Assembly (NCBI GenBank): GCA_902606115.1
Contig: CACLFM010000007.1
Span: forward strand, 1 to 63,261
From: an uncultured Pelagibacteraceae bacterium
GTDB lineage: Bacteria; Pseudomonadota; Alphaproteobacteria; Pelagibacterales; Pelagibacteraceae
Reading direction: 5' to 3'
Length of the DNA stretch: 63,261 nucleotides
This document shows, one piece after another, positions 8,624-17,032 of the stretch. The position numbers were made by a program, and so were the translations under genes. The notes below the pieces were generated by a model that was given only the letters and a program-made list of their open reading frames with translations, did no database searches and was not told the DNA's origin. Within the stretch, counting starts at the first letter, position 1, and the number at the start of each line of letters is the position of its first letter.

Positions 8624-9802
8624 ATGCAAAGGATAATTTTATACTCAGTGCCCTTTATATTTTCTTCAACACTAATAATTTTATCAAATGATATTGAGCT
8701 ATGGATGAAATTTTGGAGTTTTTTAAGAATCCCAGCACAAACAATTCCTTTTGGAGATTTAGATTTTATCGCAAAGGCTACAGATTTAAAGGAGGCTGGA
8801 TTTAATCCTTATTTAGAAAATCCATTAAACATCAGATACGTATATCCATCAATATGGTTAGGTTTTTTTCAACTTTTTAATTTAAATGATTTAACAAATT
8901 TCAGGATATTTAATTTTATAATTATTTATATTTATATTTTTATTTATTTAGATTTAATTTTTAAATTTAAAAATAAATATTTTACACTAATTCTTATTCT
9001 TTTATTTTTTTCATCAGCAAATTTGTTAGCAATAGAAAGGTTTAATACTGATATAATTATTTTTATTTTGATTTATTTAATTGTATTATTAAATAACAAT
9101 TATTTTAGAATTCCTATTTTTATATTAGCAATTTATTTTAAGATTTATCCTCTATTTGCAATATTTATTTTTTCGCGTAATAAAAAAATTTTATTTACTA
9201 TGATAGTTGTTTCTTCACTTATTTTATTCCACATGAAAAACGAAATTATGTATTTAATGAAATATGGAAATGAGGTTGCGCTAAATATTGCATATGGCTT
9301 ACCAACACTGATTAAAGGAATGTGGTATTATTCTACTAAATTAGGTTATTTAATTAATGATGATAATTATAGATATTTTAAGTATTCATTCATCTTTTTA
9401 GCATCTTTATATGCCTCTATATTAGTTTTGATAAATTTTAAATTTGGAGAAAAGATAATATTAAAAAATTTTAATTTATATGAAAAGCTTTTTATATGTG
9501 GCGCAGGAATTTTTATAGCTAGATTTATTTTTTTTTCCAACTTTGACTATTCATTAATATTTATTGTATTCACAGTTCCTTATCTTTTCCAAATAAAATC
9601 TAAAAAATTAAAATTTGTAATACTATCAAGTTTAATTTTAATTTTTTATAGTCTTATATTTGAGGGGGGAAATCGATATACCTTTGAATATTTTTCAAAA
9701 GGTATTTTCATTCATTCAATTAAGATTTTCGTGTTTACAATTATGTGTTATTATTTTGGTAAAGTTTTAAATAATAATTTAAAATTTAAGTTTGTTAAAT
9801 GA
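8624..9802 (+). CDS. Polytopic membrane protein, GT-C/DUF2029-like glycosyltransferase
   Basis: This 392-residue protein is almost entirely hydrophobic, with about ten membrane helices. After the first helix a loop contains FGDLDFIAKATDL and the segment AGFNPYL followed by YPSIWLG, the type of loop seen in GT87/DUF2029 polyprenyl-phosphate-sugar-dependent glycosyltransferases. A later acidic segment (ERFNTDIIIF) resembles the second conserved loop of that family. It would add a sugar on the periplasmic side. It opens the surface-sugar block and is even more AT-rich than the flanking metabolic genes, with runs of Phe, Ile and Tyr codons. Its end overlaps the convergent aminotransferase end by 24 bases. 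Family assignment is moderate; substrate is unknown. Confidence 0.6.
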   Translation: MQRIILYSVPFIFSSTLIILSNDIELWMKFWSFLRIPAQTIPFGDLDFIAKATDLKEAGFNPYLENPLNIRYVYPSIWLGFFQLFNLNDLTNFRIFNFIIIYIYIFIYLDLIFKFKNKYFTLILILLFFSSANLLAIERFNTDIIIFILIYLIVLLNNNYFRIPIFILAIYFKIYPLFAIFIFSRNKKILFTMIVVSSLILFHMKNEIMYLMKYGNEVALNIAYGLPTLIKGMWYYSTKLGYLINDDNYRYFKYSFIFLASLYASILVLINFKFGEKIILKNFNLYEKLFICGAGIFIARFIFFSNFDYSLIFIVFTVPYLFQIKSKKLKFVILSSLILIFYSLIFEGGNRYTFEYFSKGIFIHSIKIFVFTIMCYYFGKVLNNNLKFKFVK

Positions 9803-10891
9803 ATTAACAATCTTAATTAACTCTTTTTTCTTTAAATTTTCGTGACTAGGCAAACAAACAAGTTGCTGTAAGCATTTTTTTGCATTATCAAGATTAGTTT
9901 TTACAACAGGTTTCAACAATTTATTAGCTGGAAGCATTTTGGTATAAAACATTTTACACTCAATACCTTTTCTTTTCATACTATTCAAAAATTTTGATCT
10001 ATAATTTTTTTTTATTAATAATGGATAGATATAATTGTTACTTTTAACATTTTTATGAAAACTTATAGGTTTACTTATAAATTTACTTTTAGATAATAAC
10101 TTTTTATAAAAATTAAATATTTTCTGTTTTATTAAAATTGTTTTTTTTAACTGACTTATTTCTTTTAGAAGCACAAATGCTTGCAAACTATCAAGTCTTG
10201 AATTCATACCAATTTTAAGACAAGATGATTTGTCCTTTAAATCATGACCATTATTTTTTAATAAAAGAGCTTTTTTGTAATTTCCTTTAAAAAAAACGGC
10301 TCCACCATCTCCGTAACAAGAAAGTATTTTTGTTGGATAAAAACTAGTAGTAGCATAATCATAATATGAAATTGAAGATTTATTTTTAAACTTTGTGCCT
10401 AAACTTTGAGCACAATCACCAATTAATGTAAGATTATATTTTTTTGATATTTTTTTTAATTTATCCAAATCACAAGTTTGACCAAATAACTCAACATTTA
10501 TAATTCCATTAATTTTATTTTTAATTATTCTAGGACAAGTTTTTAGAAATTCTTCTAGTTTATCAAGACACATAAGAAAATTATTTTTTTTAACATCTAT
10601 GTAAATTAATTGAAGATTTAAAAATCTTGGAATACTTGCACTAGCAATATAAGAAATTGGTGTAGTTAAATATATATTCTTTCCAGGTTTATTATTTAAC
10701 ATCATAGAAATTAAAAGAGCGTCTGACCCACTATTACAAGAAATGACATTATGACTTATATTAAGAAATTCTCTTAATTTTTTTTCAAATTTAAAAGTAA
10801 CATCTCCATTTACCCAAATATCTTTTTCAAAATAATTATTAATATCTTGTAATATTTTTACATCTTTTTTTTGTTGAAAAAATTTTATCAT
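9779..10891 (-). CDS. DegT/DnrJ/EryC1 sugar aminotransferase, WbpE-like
   Basis: A PLP-dependent nucleotide-sugar aminotransferase of 370 residues. The PLP lysine is Lys188 in SFYPTKILSCYGDGGA, and the ring-stacking region GDCAQS has Asp159 and Gln162. CNSGSDAL near residues 52-59 and MNSRLDSLQA are further family marks. The pattern FGQTCDLDKL and CYGDGGAVF is close to the WbpE/WlbC branch, which makes 3-amino sugars, but PseC/PglE-type 4-amino chemistry cannot be excluded. The stop of its upstream neighbour overlaps its ATG by 4 bases, so it is co-transcribed with the epimerase-like gene. Confidence 0.85.
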   Translation of the reverse strand: MIKFFQQKKDVKILQDINNYFEKDIWVNGDVTFKFEKKLREFLNISHNVISCNSGSDALLISMMLNNKPGKNIYLTTPISYIASASIPRFLNLQLIYIDVKKNNFLMCLDKLEEFLKTCPRIIKNKINGIINVELFGQTCDLDKLKKISKKYNLTLIGDCAQSLGTKFKNKSSISYYDYATTSFYPTKILSCYGDGGAVFFKGNYKKALLLKNNGHDLKDKSSCLKIGMNSRLDSLQAFVLLKEISQLKKTILIKQKIFNFYKKLLSKSKFISKPISFHKNVKSNNYIYPLLIKKNYRSKFLNSMKRKGIECKMFYTKMLPANKLLKPVVKTNLDNAKKCLQQLVCLPSHENLKKKELIKIVNSFNKLKF

Positions 10892-11970
10892 ATTAATTTT
10901 TTTAATATTTTTATTACCTCATTAGATGTATTTTTTTTATGCGAAAAACTTTTTATTTTATTTGTTAAAGTACTTCTTTTAAATTTTTCTACATCTGACA
11001 TGTAATTTTGTTTTTCTAATTGAATTAGATGGTTAGCAAATTTATGTAAATAAAAGTTATGCGGTGTTTTATTAGATGGTATTATACACCTCTTTTTGAG
11101 TATTACAGACTCTTCCTGAAGTCCACCTGAGTCAGTAAAACAAAATATAGATTTAGATAATAAATAGATAGTCTCAGAGTAGCTTATTGGGTTTTTTATA
11201 ATAATATTTGAGCTTAAATTTGATTTTAGAGACTTAATTTTCTTTCTCGTTCTTGGATGTACTGGAAAAAATACTAAATTATTTTCTGCTAATTTATTAA
11301 TTATATTTAAAATTTTTTTTAATCTTATCTTATTGTCTGCATTTTCTGCCCTATGAATTGTAGCTAATATAAATTTTTTTTGATTATTTAAACTGTTAAA
11401 TTTTTTGTCTATTTTTTTTTTATCAGAAATTTTTAAAATTTGTTGCACCGACTCATAAATTGAATTGCCAACAACATAAACGTTTTTTTTAATATTTTCC
11501 TTGTAAAGATTTTTTTTTTCTTCATTTCTTGTAACAAAAATTGCATCTGATAATTGGTCACTCGTTGTTCTTGCTCTTTCTTCTATTTGACTTTTGTCTC
11601 CCGATCTATAACCACCTTCAATATGTATTTTAAAAATATTTGGATAAAAAAAATTAGTTATTAAGCTAGTTGCTAATGTTGTAAATGTATCACCATGATA
11701 GATAATTGCTCTTGGTTTAAATTTATCTATGACTTTAGTTAATTTTTCTTGTATTTGAATGAAATTATTTTTTCTCTTATTTATTTTAATTTTAATATCC
11801 GGAGATCTTAATTTTACATCAATAAAATTTTGTTTAACTAAATCATAATCATAATGTTGACCAGACCAAATTAATTTATGATCATAAATTTTGTCTAATT
11901 TTTTAATTAGAGGAAACATTTTAATTAATTCTGGTCTAGTGCCTAAGATTGTGAGAATTCTTTTTTTCAT
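10888..11970 (-). CDS. UDP-N-acetylglucosamine 2-epimerase-like protein
   Basis: A GT-B-fold protein of 360 residues in the WecB/WbpI/NeuC family. Visible marks are ILGTRPELIK (residues 8-17), SGQHYD, HGDT (92-95), HRAEN (206-210) and TDSGGLQEES (279-288). The usual EAGLRT and PEExNR blocks are altered here to EGGYRSG and IEERAR. Family members invert C2 of UDP-GlcNAc or UDP-diacetamido-glucuronate, or hydrolyse UDP while doing so. With the WbpE-like aminotransferase and the acetyltransferase next door, a WbpI-type role (diacetamido-mannuronate formation) is plausible. It is the first gene of a two-gene minus-strand unit and diverges from the acetyltransferase, with 41 bases between the starts. 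Confidence 0.8.
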   Translation of the reverse strand: MKKRILTILGTRPELIKMFPLIKKLDKIYDHKLIWSGQHYDYDLVKQNFIDVKLRSPDIKIKINKRKNNFIQIQEKLTKVIDKFKPRAIIYHGDTFTTLATSLITNFFYPNIFKIHIEGGYRSGDKSQIEERARTTSDQLSDAIFVTRNEEKKNLYKENIKKNVYVVGNSIYESVQQILKISDKKKIDKKFNSLNNQKKFILATIHRAENADNKIRLKKILNIINKLAENNLVFFPVHPRTRKKIKSLKSNLSSNIIIKNPISYSETIYLLSKSIFCFTDSGGLQEESVILKKRCIIPSNKTPHNFYLHKFANHLIQLEKQNYMSDVEKFKRSTLTNKIKSFSHKKNTSNEVIKILKKLI

Positions 11971-12011
11971 TTACAACTAAATTTATATTATATAAGCTTA
12001 ATTCCAATCAA

Positions 12012-12476
12012 ATGAAAAATAATTTTACTGTTTTAAAAAGCAATATAAGAGATATCAAGTCTGGTAAAAATTGTACAATCATTGAACCATCTAACCTTTA
12101 TGAGTGTGAATTAGGTGATAATGTTTTTGTGGGGCCTTTTGTTGAAATCACAAAAGGAGCAAAGATAGGTGATAATACCAGAGTATCAAGCCATAGTTTT
12201 ATATGCAGTTTAGTAACAATAGGAAAAAATTGTTTTATAGGTCACGGTGTAATGTTTACAAACGATTTGTTCAAAAACGGTGAGATAATTAACGACATAA
12301 ATAATTTCTTCCCAACTATAATTGAAAATGATGTAATTATTGGATCAAATAGTACAATTTTGCCAGTTAATATTTGTTCCGGAGCTGTTATTGGAGCAGG
12401 TAGTGTTGTAACTAAAGATATTAAAATAAAAGGAACTTACGCAGGGAATCCAGCAAAACTTTTGAGAAAGCTTTAA
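12012..12476 (+). CDS. Left-handed beta-helix acetyltransferase, WbpD/WlbB-like
   Basis: This 154-residue protein is built of hexapeptide repeats such as LGDNVF, IGDNTR, IGKNCF, IGHGVM and IGAGSV, typical of trimeric left-handed parallel beta-helix acyltransferases that use acetyl-CoA. The segment FTNDLF followed by a loop and VIIGSNSTILP corresponds to the FTN..NP loop of WbpD/WlbB enzymes, which acetylate the 3-amino group of UDP-GlcNAc3NA. It ends AGNPAKLLRKL, a common family terminus. It lies between sugar genes on the other strand and overlaps the convergent GT2 end by 4 bases. WbpD-like substrate use is inference. Confidence 0.82.
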   Translation: MKNNFTVLKSNIRDIKSGKNCTIIEPSNLYECELGDNVFVGPFVEITKGAKIGDNTRVSSHSFICSLVTIGKNCFIGHGVMFTNDLFKNGEIINDINNFFPTIIENDVIIGSNSTILPVNICSGAVIGAGSVVTKDIKIKGTYAGNPAKLLRKL

Positions 12477-13195
12477 TTAATTTTAATCAAAATAATTGTC
12501 TTAAGAGTGTTAAAGATATTTTTTAAAATTTTCATTTTACTATAGCCAAATTTTCGACCTAAATTTTCTCCTGCTATTTCAGAAATTCTTAGATTTTTTT
12601 TCATAGATTTAATTAATAATTCTGCACAACAATTAAAGTCATTTGATTTTAACTCAATTTCTTTAATTTTTGATAAATTATATATTCTAAAACTGCACGT
12701 CATTACTGAAATATTATATTTTCTAATTTCTGGAAAAATAAATCTGTAAATTAAAGAACTTCCCCACGAAAGAAATTTCCTAAAATAAGAAGCTTCCATT
12801 ATATTTTGTGATAATTTGTATGATACATTAACTATATCATTATTATAATTTTCCACATTATTAATTAAGCTAACTATAAGATTGTAATCATATGTACAAT
12901 CAGAGTCATATGTGATCAAATAATCGGTATTGGATAATAAGATACTGTTTTTTAATGTTTTTCCATAACCCATATTTTCAGAATGACTGAAAATTTTAAT
13001 ATCATAATTTGGATTTTGATCTTTAAATTCGATTAACTTTATTTTTGTATTATCTTTACTTCCATCATCAATAAATAAAAACTTTAAAATTATTCTTTTG
13101 TTAATTAAATTACTGATTTTTTTTACGGTTTCAAAATAATTGTCTAAACCTTCCTCTTCATTATAAAAAGGTGTAGCAATTGTTAGAGTATTCAA
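12473..13195 (-). CDS. GT2 family glycosyltransferase (DPM1-like)
   Basis: A GT-A fold glycosyltransferase of the dolichyl/undecaprenyl-phosphate-sugar type. It has an N-terminal TIATPFYNEEEGL, the nucleotide-binding FIDDGSKDNT near residues 41-50 and the metal-binding YDSDCTYD near residue 95. No C-terminal membrane helices are evident beyond a short hydrophobic end. No ATG is available. A TTG at 13195, with GGGGA about 7 bases upstream and lying 2 bases after the preceding stop, gives 240 residues. TTGs at 13219 or 13216 would overlap the upstream gene. It is co-directional with the CapD-like gene. Donor and acceptor sugars are unknown. Confidence 0.82.
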   Translation of the reverse strand: MNTLTIATPFYNEEEGLDNYFETVKKISNLINKRIILKFLFIDDGSKDNTKIKLIEFKDQNPNYDIKIFSHSENMGYGKTLKNSILLSNTDYLITYDSDCTYDYNLIVSLINNVENYNNDIVNVSYKLSQNIMEASYFRKFLSWGSSLIYRFIFPEIRKYNISVMTCSFRIYNLSKIKEIELKSNDFNCCAELLIKSMKKNLRISEIAGENLGRKFGYSKMKILKNIFNTLKTIILIKIN

Positions 13196-13196
13196 A

Positions 13197-14021
13197 TTAT
13201 TTTCCCCAGCAATCAACAATTTTTATAATCTGCTTATTAATATTCACTACTTTTTCAGTTTTTCCAATTAAAGTCTCCACAGGTCTATCTCCAAATCGAA
13301 GTTTCATTCCTGTTATTTTTCTCTTAGGATATATTCTTTTTGCAACTTCTTTCATATGAATTTTTTTTAAATTTCTAAAAGAATATCTTCCTGTTGACAT
13401 AGTTGCAGTAAACAAAAGTAAGTCAACAGCTTCATCTAAAGTTATGAAATATCTTTTACAAGGTGTAACTGGAATCTTTTTCTTTTTATTTATTCTACCC
13501 CAAATCTTAGTTACTGAAGAACTAGTATCGAATACGTTAACAAACCTTGCGACGTTACCACCATTGTTTAAAATAACTCTTTCACAAATTAATTTGGAGG
13601 CCCCATATGAAGTTATTGGATTTGCTGCTTTACATGTGGATCCTAAAATAATTTTTTTTATATTTAATTTGGTAATATTAGAGGTGCTTAATATGTTTAA
13701 CATTGAAACTGAGTCCGGATTTACTTCAGCAAAATCTGCTCTTTTATCTGCAGCCAAGTGAAACGCAAAGTCAAATTTTTTTTTTTTGAATTTTGAAATA
13801 CTGGACTTTTTTGTCATATCTACATTTCCAGCAAAACCAGAGCCACTTATGTCTGCACCCGTTATATTTTTAGTGTATTTTTTTAGTTTTTTTATTATTT
13901 TGGTTCCTATTGAACCAGAAGATCCAGTTACCAAAATACTCTTATTGGAAAATAATTTGAAATTAATATGAGGCTTTATAAAATCTCTTTTAAATATATG
14001 TTTAAAATTATGTTTATTCAT
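13197..14021 (-). CDS. CapD/FlaA1-like NAD-dependent sugar epimerase/dehydratase
   Basis: An extended short-chain dehydrogenase of 274 residues. The NAD motif GSSGSIG is at 33-39, HLAADKR near 88-94, and the catalytic Tyr139 and Lys143 are in SYGASK. The segments GSTCKAANPITSYGASK and RYFITLDEAVDLLL are those of the CapD/PseB/FlaA1 group that makes 4-keto-6-deoxy or epimerised UDP-HexNAc. It is shorter than full family members (about 330 residues), and the usual STDKA is STCKA, so exact chemistry is uncertain. As first gene of the minus-strand sugar unit it is preceded by a roughly 90-base AT-rich gap that holds nothing else I can identify. Confidence 0.78.
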   Translation of the reverse strand: MNKHNFKHIFKRDFIKPHINFKLFSNKSILVTGSSGSIGTKIIKKLKKYTKNITGADISGSGFAGNVDMTKKSSISKFKKKKFDFAFHLAADKRADFAEVNPDSVSMLNILSTSNITKLNIKKIILGSTCKAANPITSYGASKLICERVILNNGGNVARFVNVFDTSSSVTKIWGRINKKKKIPVTPCKRYFITLDEAVDLLLFTATMSTGRYSFRNLKKIHMKEVAKRIYPKRKITGMKLRFGDRPVETLIGKTEKVVNINKQIIKIVDCWGK

Positions 14022-14113
14022 TTTTTTAACTTGTTTATCAATAAATTATTTTATTCCAACAATTTTATTCTACTTTATTAGATATGATATGAAAAATTTT
14101 TGAGAATTAGACT

Positions 14114-14890
14114 TTATGATATAATTACTTTGACAGATCCTAACTTTTCAACTTTACCAATATAAAGCCCTTTTCCCATAATGGGTACCACCCCAACCGA
14201 TGAGCCGGTAAAAACCCAAAAATCTTTATTTAAATTTATTCTGTCTTTTTTAACCTTATTTAAAACAAATCTTAATGAGTTCATTGGATTTATATAAACG
14301 GTGTTTGTATTACCACTTACGCTCTGATTAATTTTTTTGTTAGAAATATTAGTTTTCAAATTTCCAATATTTATTTTTTTATATTTCTTTTTTGCACCTA
14401 TTAAAAATTTTACATTAGCCCCAAAATCACTGCAGAGGTCACCAAATGAACTAATTCCTTTTTTTCTTTGTCTGTAACCAACTATTTCAATACAGGGAGC
14501 CATATGCGAAATGTATTTAGATATATTTTTCATGGAAATTACACCTTTGGATGAAAAAAAAGATTTTTTAACTTTATAACAAACCTCAAGTTCAATTCCT
14601 AATGTCGCTTTATTTATTTTAACTATTTTACCACTATTTAAAAAATTTCTTTTATAAACTGTGGCATAAAAAGGTTCTTTTTCTTTTAATTTTTTTATTA
14701 AAGGAATACCTGTGCCAGCTGCTTTAAAACCAATTACCGGTAATTTAATTTTATTTTCACAAAGTTTTCTTAATTTTTGGGCATCTTTTAATTTTTTTGT
14801 ATATTTAACTGGTATTGATGCGATTAGCTTATTTTTTAAAAAAGCATTTACTAGTTTATCTGAAACTTTTTCTAAATTTGTCTTTTTCAT
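14114..14890 (-). CDS. FAH/MhpD-family 2-keto-4-pentenoate hydratase-like protein
   Basis: This 258-residue protein fits the hydratase/decarboxylase branch (MhpD) of the fumarylacetoacetate hydrolase superfamily. It has an N-terminal helical part, GFKAAGTG, then LGIELEVCYK with the paired acidic metal ligands, and a C-terminal WVFTGSSVGVVP and GLYIGKVEKLG that end the barrel-like fold. Family members hydrate or decarboxylate unsaturated 2-keto acids. I chose the ATG at 14890 because it overlaps the upstream stop in an ATGA; a TTG-type extension to 14938 would run into the M23 gene. It is the last gene of a five-gene minus-strand operon starting with a GMC oxidoreductase. Confidence 0.75.
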   Translation of the reverse strand: MKKTNLEKVSDKLVNAFLKNKLIASIPVKYTKKLKDAQKLRKLCENKIKLPVIGFKAAGTGIPLIKKLKEKEPFYATVYKRNFLNSGKIVKINKATLGIELEVCYKVKKSFFSSKGVISMKNISKYISHMAPCIEIVGYRQRKKGISSFGDLCSDFGANVKFLIGAKKKYKKINIGNLKTNISNKKINQSVSGNTNTVYINPMNSLRFVLNKVKKDRINLNKDFWVFTGSSVGVVPIMGKGLYIGKVEKLGSVKVIIS

Positions 14891-15699
14891 AATTTTATAT
14901 TTAAAACTGTTGAAGGATCTAATTTTATGCCGAACCAATTTAACCTTATATCTAAATGTGGACCAGTTGACCTGCCGCTAGAACCTACAGTTCCAATTAT
15001 ATCACCTTGTTTTATAATATCACCCTCTTCTACAAATATTTTATCCATATGCATATATAGCGTAGAAATTCCATGTCCGTGATCAAAAATAAGTGTTGCT
15101 CCTGTATAATATAAATCGATTTCTGCAAGCGTAACTATTCCACTAGCCATTGCCTTTATTGGTGTCCCAAGTTTTCCCGCAAAATCAATTCCATAATGAG
15201 GTGATCTTGGTTTACCATTTAGAATTCTTTGACTACCGTATATTCCAGTGATTATCGCATCATCTAAAGGATTAATAAATTTATTTTTAAAAAAATTTAA
15301 ATTTGAATTTATCTCTCTGGCTTTAATTATTAATTTATTCTCTTTTTTTATTCTATCGTATACTTCTTTAGGAGGTGTAACTTTCTTAGGCTCAAGACCA
15401 TCTATTCTCTGAATTTTATATTTTCTTTTAAGTACTTTTTTTACTATCTTTTTTTTATTTCCTTTATAAATTTTGGTAATTACTATATCGTTTTTTCGAT
15501 CTCTATCTAACCCAAAAACAAAGTCACCATCCTTTGTGACCTTTATTTTTTTATTATCAATTTCAATTTCAGATCCAGGATCTGTCTTCCCCAAAATAAA
15601 ATGACCCTGGATGAATTTACCATTAAACTCTACAGATTTTGATTCGAATGAAAAAATGAAAACAAATAAAATAATATATTTAATTATTTTGCTGTCCAT
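14887..15699 (-). CDS. M23/LytM-fold protein with altered HxH motif
   Basis: A 270-residue exported protein with an N-terminal hydrophobic signal-like segment (residues 5-18), a beta-rich middle part and a C-terminal LytM/peptidase M23 domain (about 150-265). The first zinc motif is intact: His168 and Asp172 in HYGIDFAG. The last metal-site motif, normally HxH, reads GPHLD (His248, Asp250). M23 enzymes cut peptidoglycan cross-links; proteins with altered metal sites often act as activators of amidases. The change to Asp may keep or lose zinc, so activity is uncertain. The ATG at 15699 overlaps the SDR gene end by 16 bases, which puts a cell-wall protein inside a metabolic operon. Confidence 0.85.
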   Translation of the reverse strand: MDSKIIKYIILFVFIFSFESKSVEFNGKFIQGHFILGKTDPGSEIEIDNKKIKVTKDGDFVFGLDRDRKNDIVITKIYKGNKKKIVKKVLKRKYKIQRIDGLEPKKVTPPKEVYDRIKKENKLIIKAREINSNLNFFKNKFINPLDDAIITGIYGSQRILNGKPRSPHYGIDFAGKLGTPIKAMASGIVTLAEIDLYYTGATLIFDHGHGISTLYMHMDKIFVEEGDIIKQGDIIGTVGSSGRSTGPHLDIRLNWFGIKLDPSTVLNIKL

Positions 15700-16451
15700 C
15701 CACCGTCTACCAACAAAGAAGTTCCCGTAATCATTGACGCTTGATCTGAAGCTAAAAAAACCACAGCACTTGCTATATCCGATAATTCAGCAAACTTCCC
15801 TAAAGGAATATTACCAACTACTTCTCTCATGAATTTTTTATCTTTTAAAAATTTTTTTGTCATTGGAGTTACTACAAAAGTTGGGCAAACTGTATTAACT
15901 CTTATGTTATATTTTGCTAAATCTATAGACATACCTTTAGTTAAACCCTCTAAACCAAATTTATTCATATTATATACACTTCTAATTGGTCCACCCACGT
16001 GACCCATTTGCGAAGACATATTGATTATAGCTCCTCCAGTCTTTTTTCTATTTTTTAATTCAATCATCTTTAAAGCACTCAGTTGAGCTATATTAAATGA
16101 AGCTATGGTATTAACTTTTACTAAATACTCCATGTTACTTTTTTTAACTTTTGTAAAGTGTTCTGGAATATTAGTTCCAGCATTATTAACCACAACGTCT
16201 ATTTTCTTTTGAGAATTAATAACTTTTTTAATTTGCTCATAATTTGTAACATCACACACAAAATATTTACATTTTACTTTAAATTTTTTAATGATTTTAG
16301 AGACCTCTTTTAAGTCTCTTTCAGTCCTACTGAGTATTATCAAGTTTGTGCCAGCTTCAGCCAAAGCAATTGCACAGGCTCTTCCCAAACCTTTACCAGC
16401 TCCTGTAACAAGAGCAGTTTTATTTTTTAAGTTATATTTTTTTAAGTACAT
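15684..16451 (-). CDS. SDR family oxidoreductase
   Basis: A classical short-chain dehydrogenase of 255 residues. The cofactor motif TGAGKGLG is near residues 16-23, NNAGTN near 90, the catalytic Ser in INMSSQ, and the Tyr/Lys pair in VYNMNK. A glucose/gluconate dehydrogenase-type C terminus (ITGTSLLVDGGWTAK) follows. I set the start at the ATG at 16451, which overlaps the TerC stop by one base (TGATG); a TTG one codon earlier is less likely. It lies between TerC and the M23 gene in the minus-strand operon headed by a GMC oxidoreductase, so it may carry out a further oxidation of the same substrate. Substrate is unknown. Confidence 0.88.
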   Translation of the reverse strand: MYLKKYNLKNKTALVTGAGKGLGRACAIALAEAGTNLIILSRTERDLKEVSKIIKKFKVKCKYFVCDVTNYEQIKKVINSQKKIDVVVNNAGTNIPEHFTKVKKSNMEYLVKVNTIASFNIAQLSALKMIELKNRKKTGGAIINMSSQMGHVGGPIRSVYNMNKFGLEGLTKGMSIDLAKYNIRVNTVCPTFVVTPMTKKFLKDKKFMREVVGNIPLGKFAELSDIASAVVFLASDQASMITGTSLLVDGGWTAK

Positions 16452-17032
16452 CAAATAATCAAAATTTTTAAATCAGTATAAATCAAATCTATTGCTACTA
16501 CCAGTATTGCCAATAAACCAACCCATCCAATCCATTTGTATTTTTTTATCCATCCAGATATTAGAGTAGCAGCAGTTGCCATCAAAATAATTGATAAAAT
16601 TAAACCAAAAACTAAAAGGCCGTAATGATCCTTTGCCGCCCCAGCTACGCCAAGCACATTGTCCAAACTCATTGTGAAATCTGCAATTAATACAGTTGAT
16701 ATCGCTTTTATAAAACTAGACTTATCTATTTTGATATTACTATTTGTCTCCTCATTTGGTTTTTTTAGAATATCTTTATAAAGTTTGTAACAAATATATA
16801 ATAATGCGAGACCACCGATTAATCTTAGACCAGTTATTTGTAATAAATATGCAGTTAAAAGAGTAAGTACAATTCTTAATAAAACAGCTCCACTAATTCC
16901 CCAAAAAATTATTTTTTTTCTTTCTGCAGCTGGAAATTTAGATGCAACCATGCCTATAATTATAGCGTTATCGCCCGCTAAAACTAAATCGATAAAAACT
17001 ATTTGTGCAAAAATTATGATCTCTTCGTTCAT
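16451..17032 (-). CDS. TerC family integral membrane protein (YjbE-type)
   Basis: A 193-residue polytopic protein with about six to seven helices. The two signature acidic motifs of the TerC family are present: DLVLAGDNAIIIGM near residues 15-28 and DFTMSLDNVLGVAGAA near residues 118-133. Family members have been tied to tellurium resistance and, more recently, to metal-ion (for example manganese) efflux that supports exported metalloproteins. The gene follows the GMC oxidoreductase with a one-base TAATG overlap and precedes the SDR. Its role in this operon is not evident from sequence. Confidence 0.85.
   Translation of the reverse strand: MNEEIIIFAQIVFIDLVLAGDNAIIIGMVASKFPAAERKKIIFWGISGAVLLRIVLTLLTAYLLQITGLRLIGGLALLYICYKLYKDILKKPNEETNSNIKIDKSSFIKAISTVLIADFTMSLDNVLGVAGAAKDHYGLLVFGLILSIILMATAATLISGWIKKYKWIGWVGLLAILVVAIDLIYTDLKILII

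Noticed and set aside
13444-13971. Two plus-strand frames opposite the CapD-like gene
   Set aside because: The opposite strand has clear NAD-binding and Tyr/Lys catalytic motifs in one frame. The plus-strand frames have no domain and are shadows.
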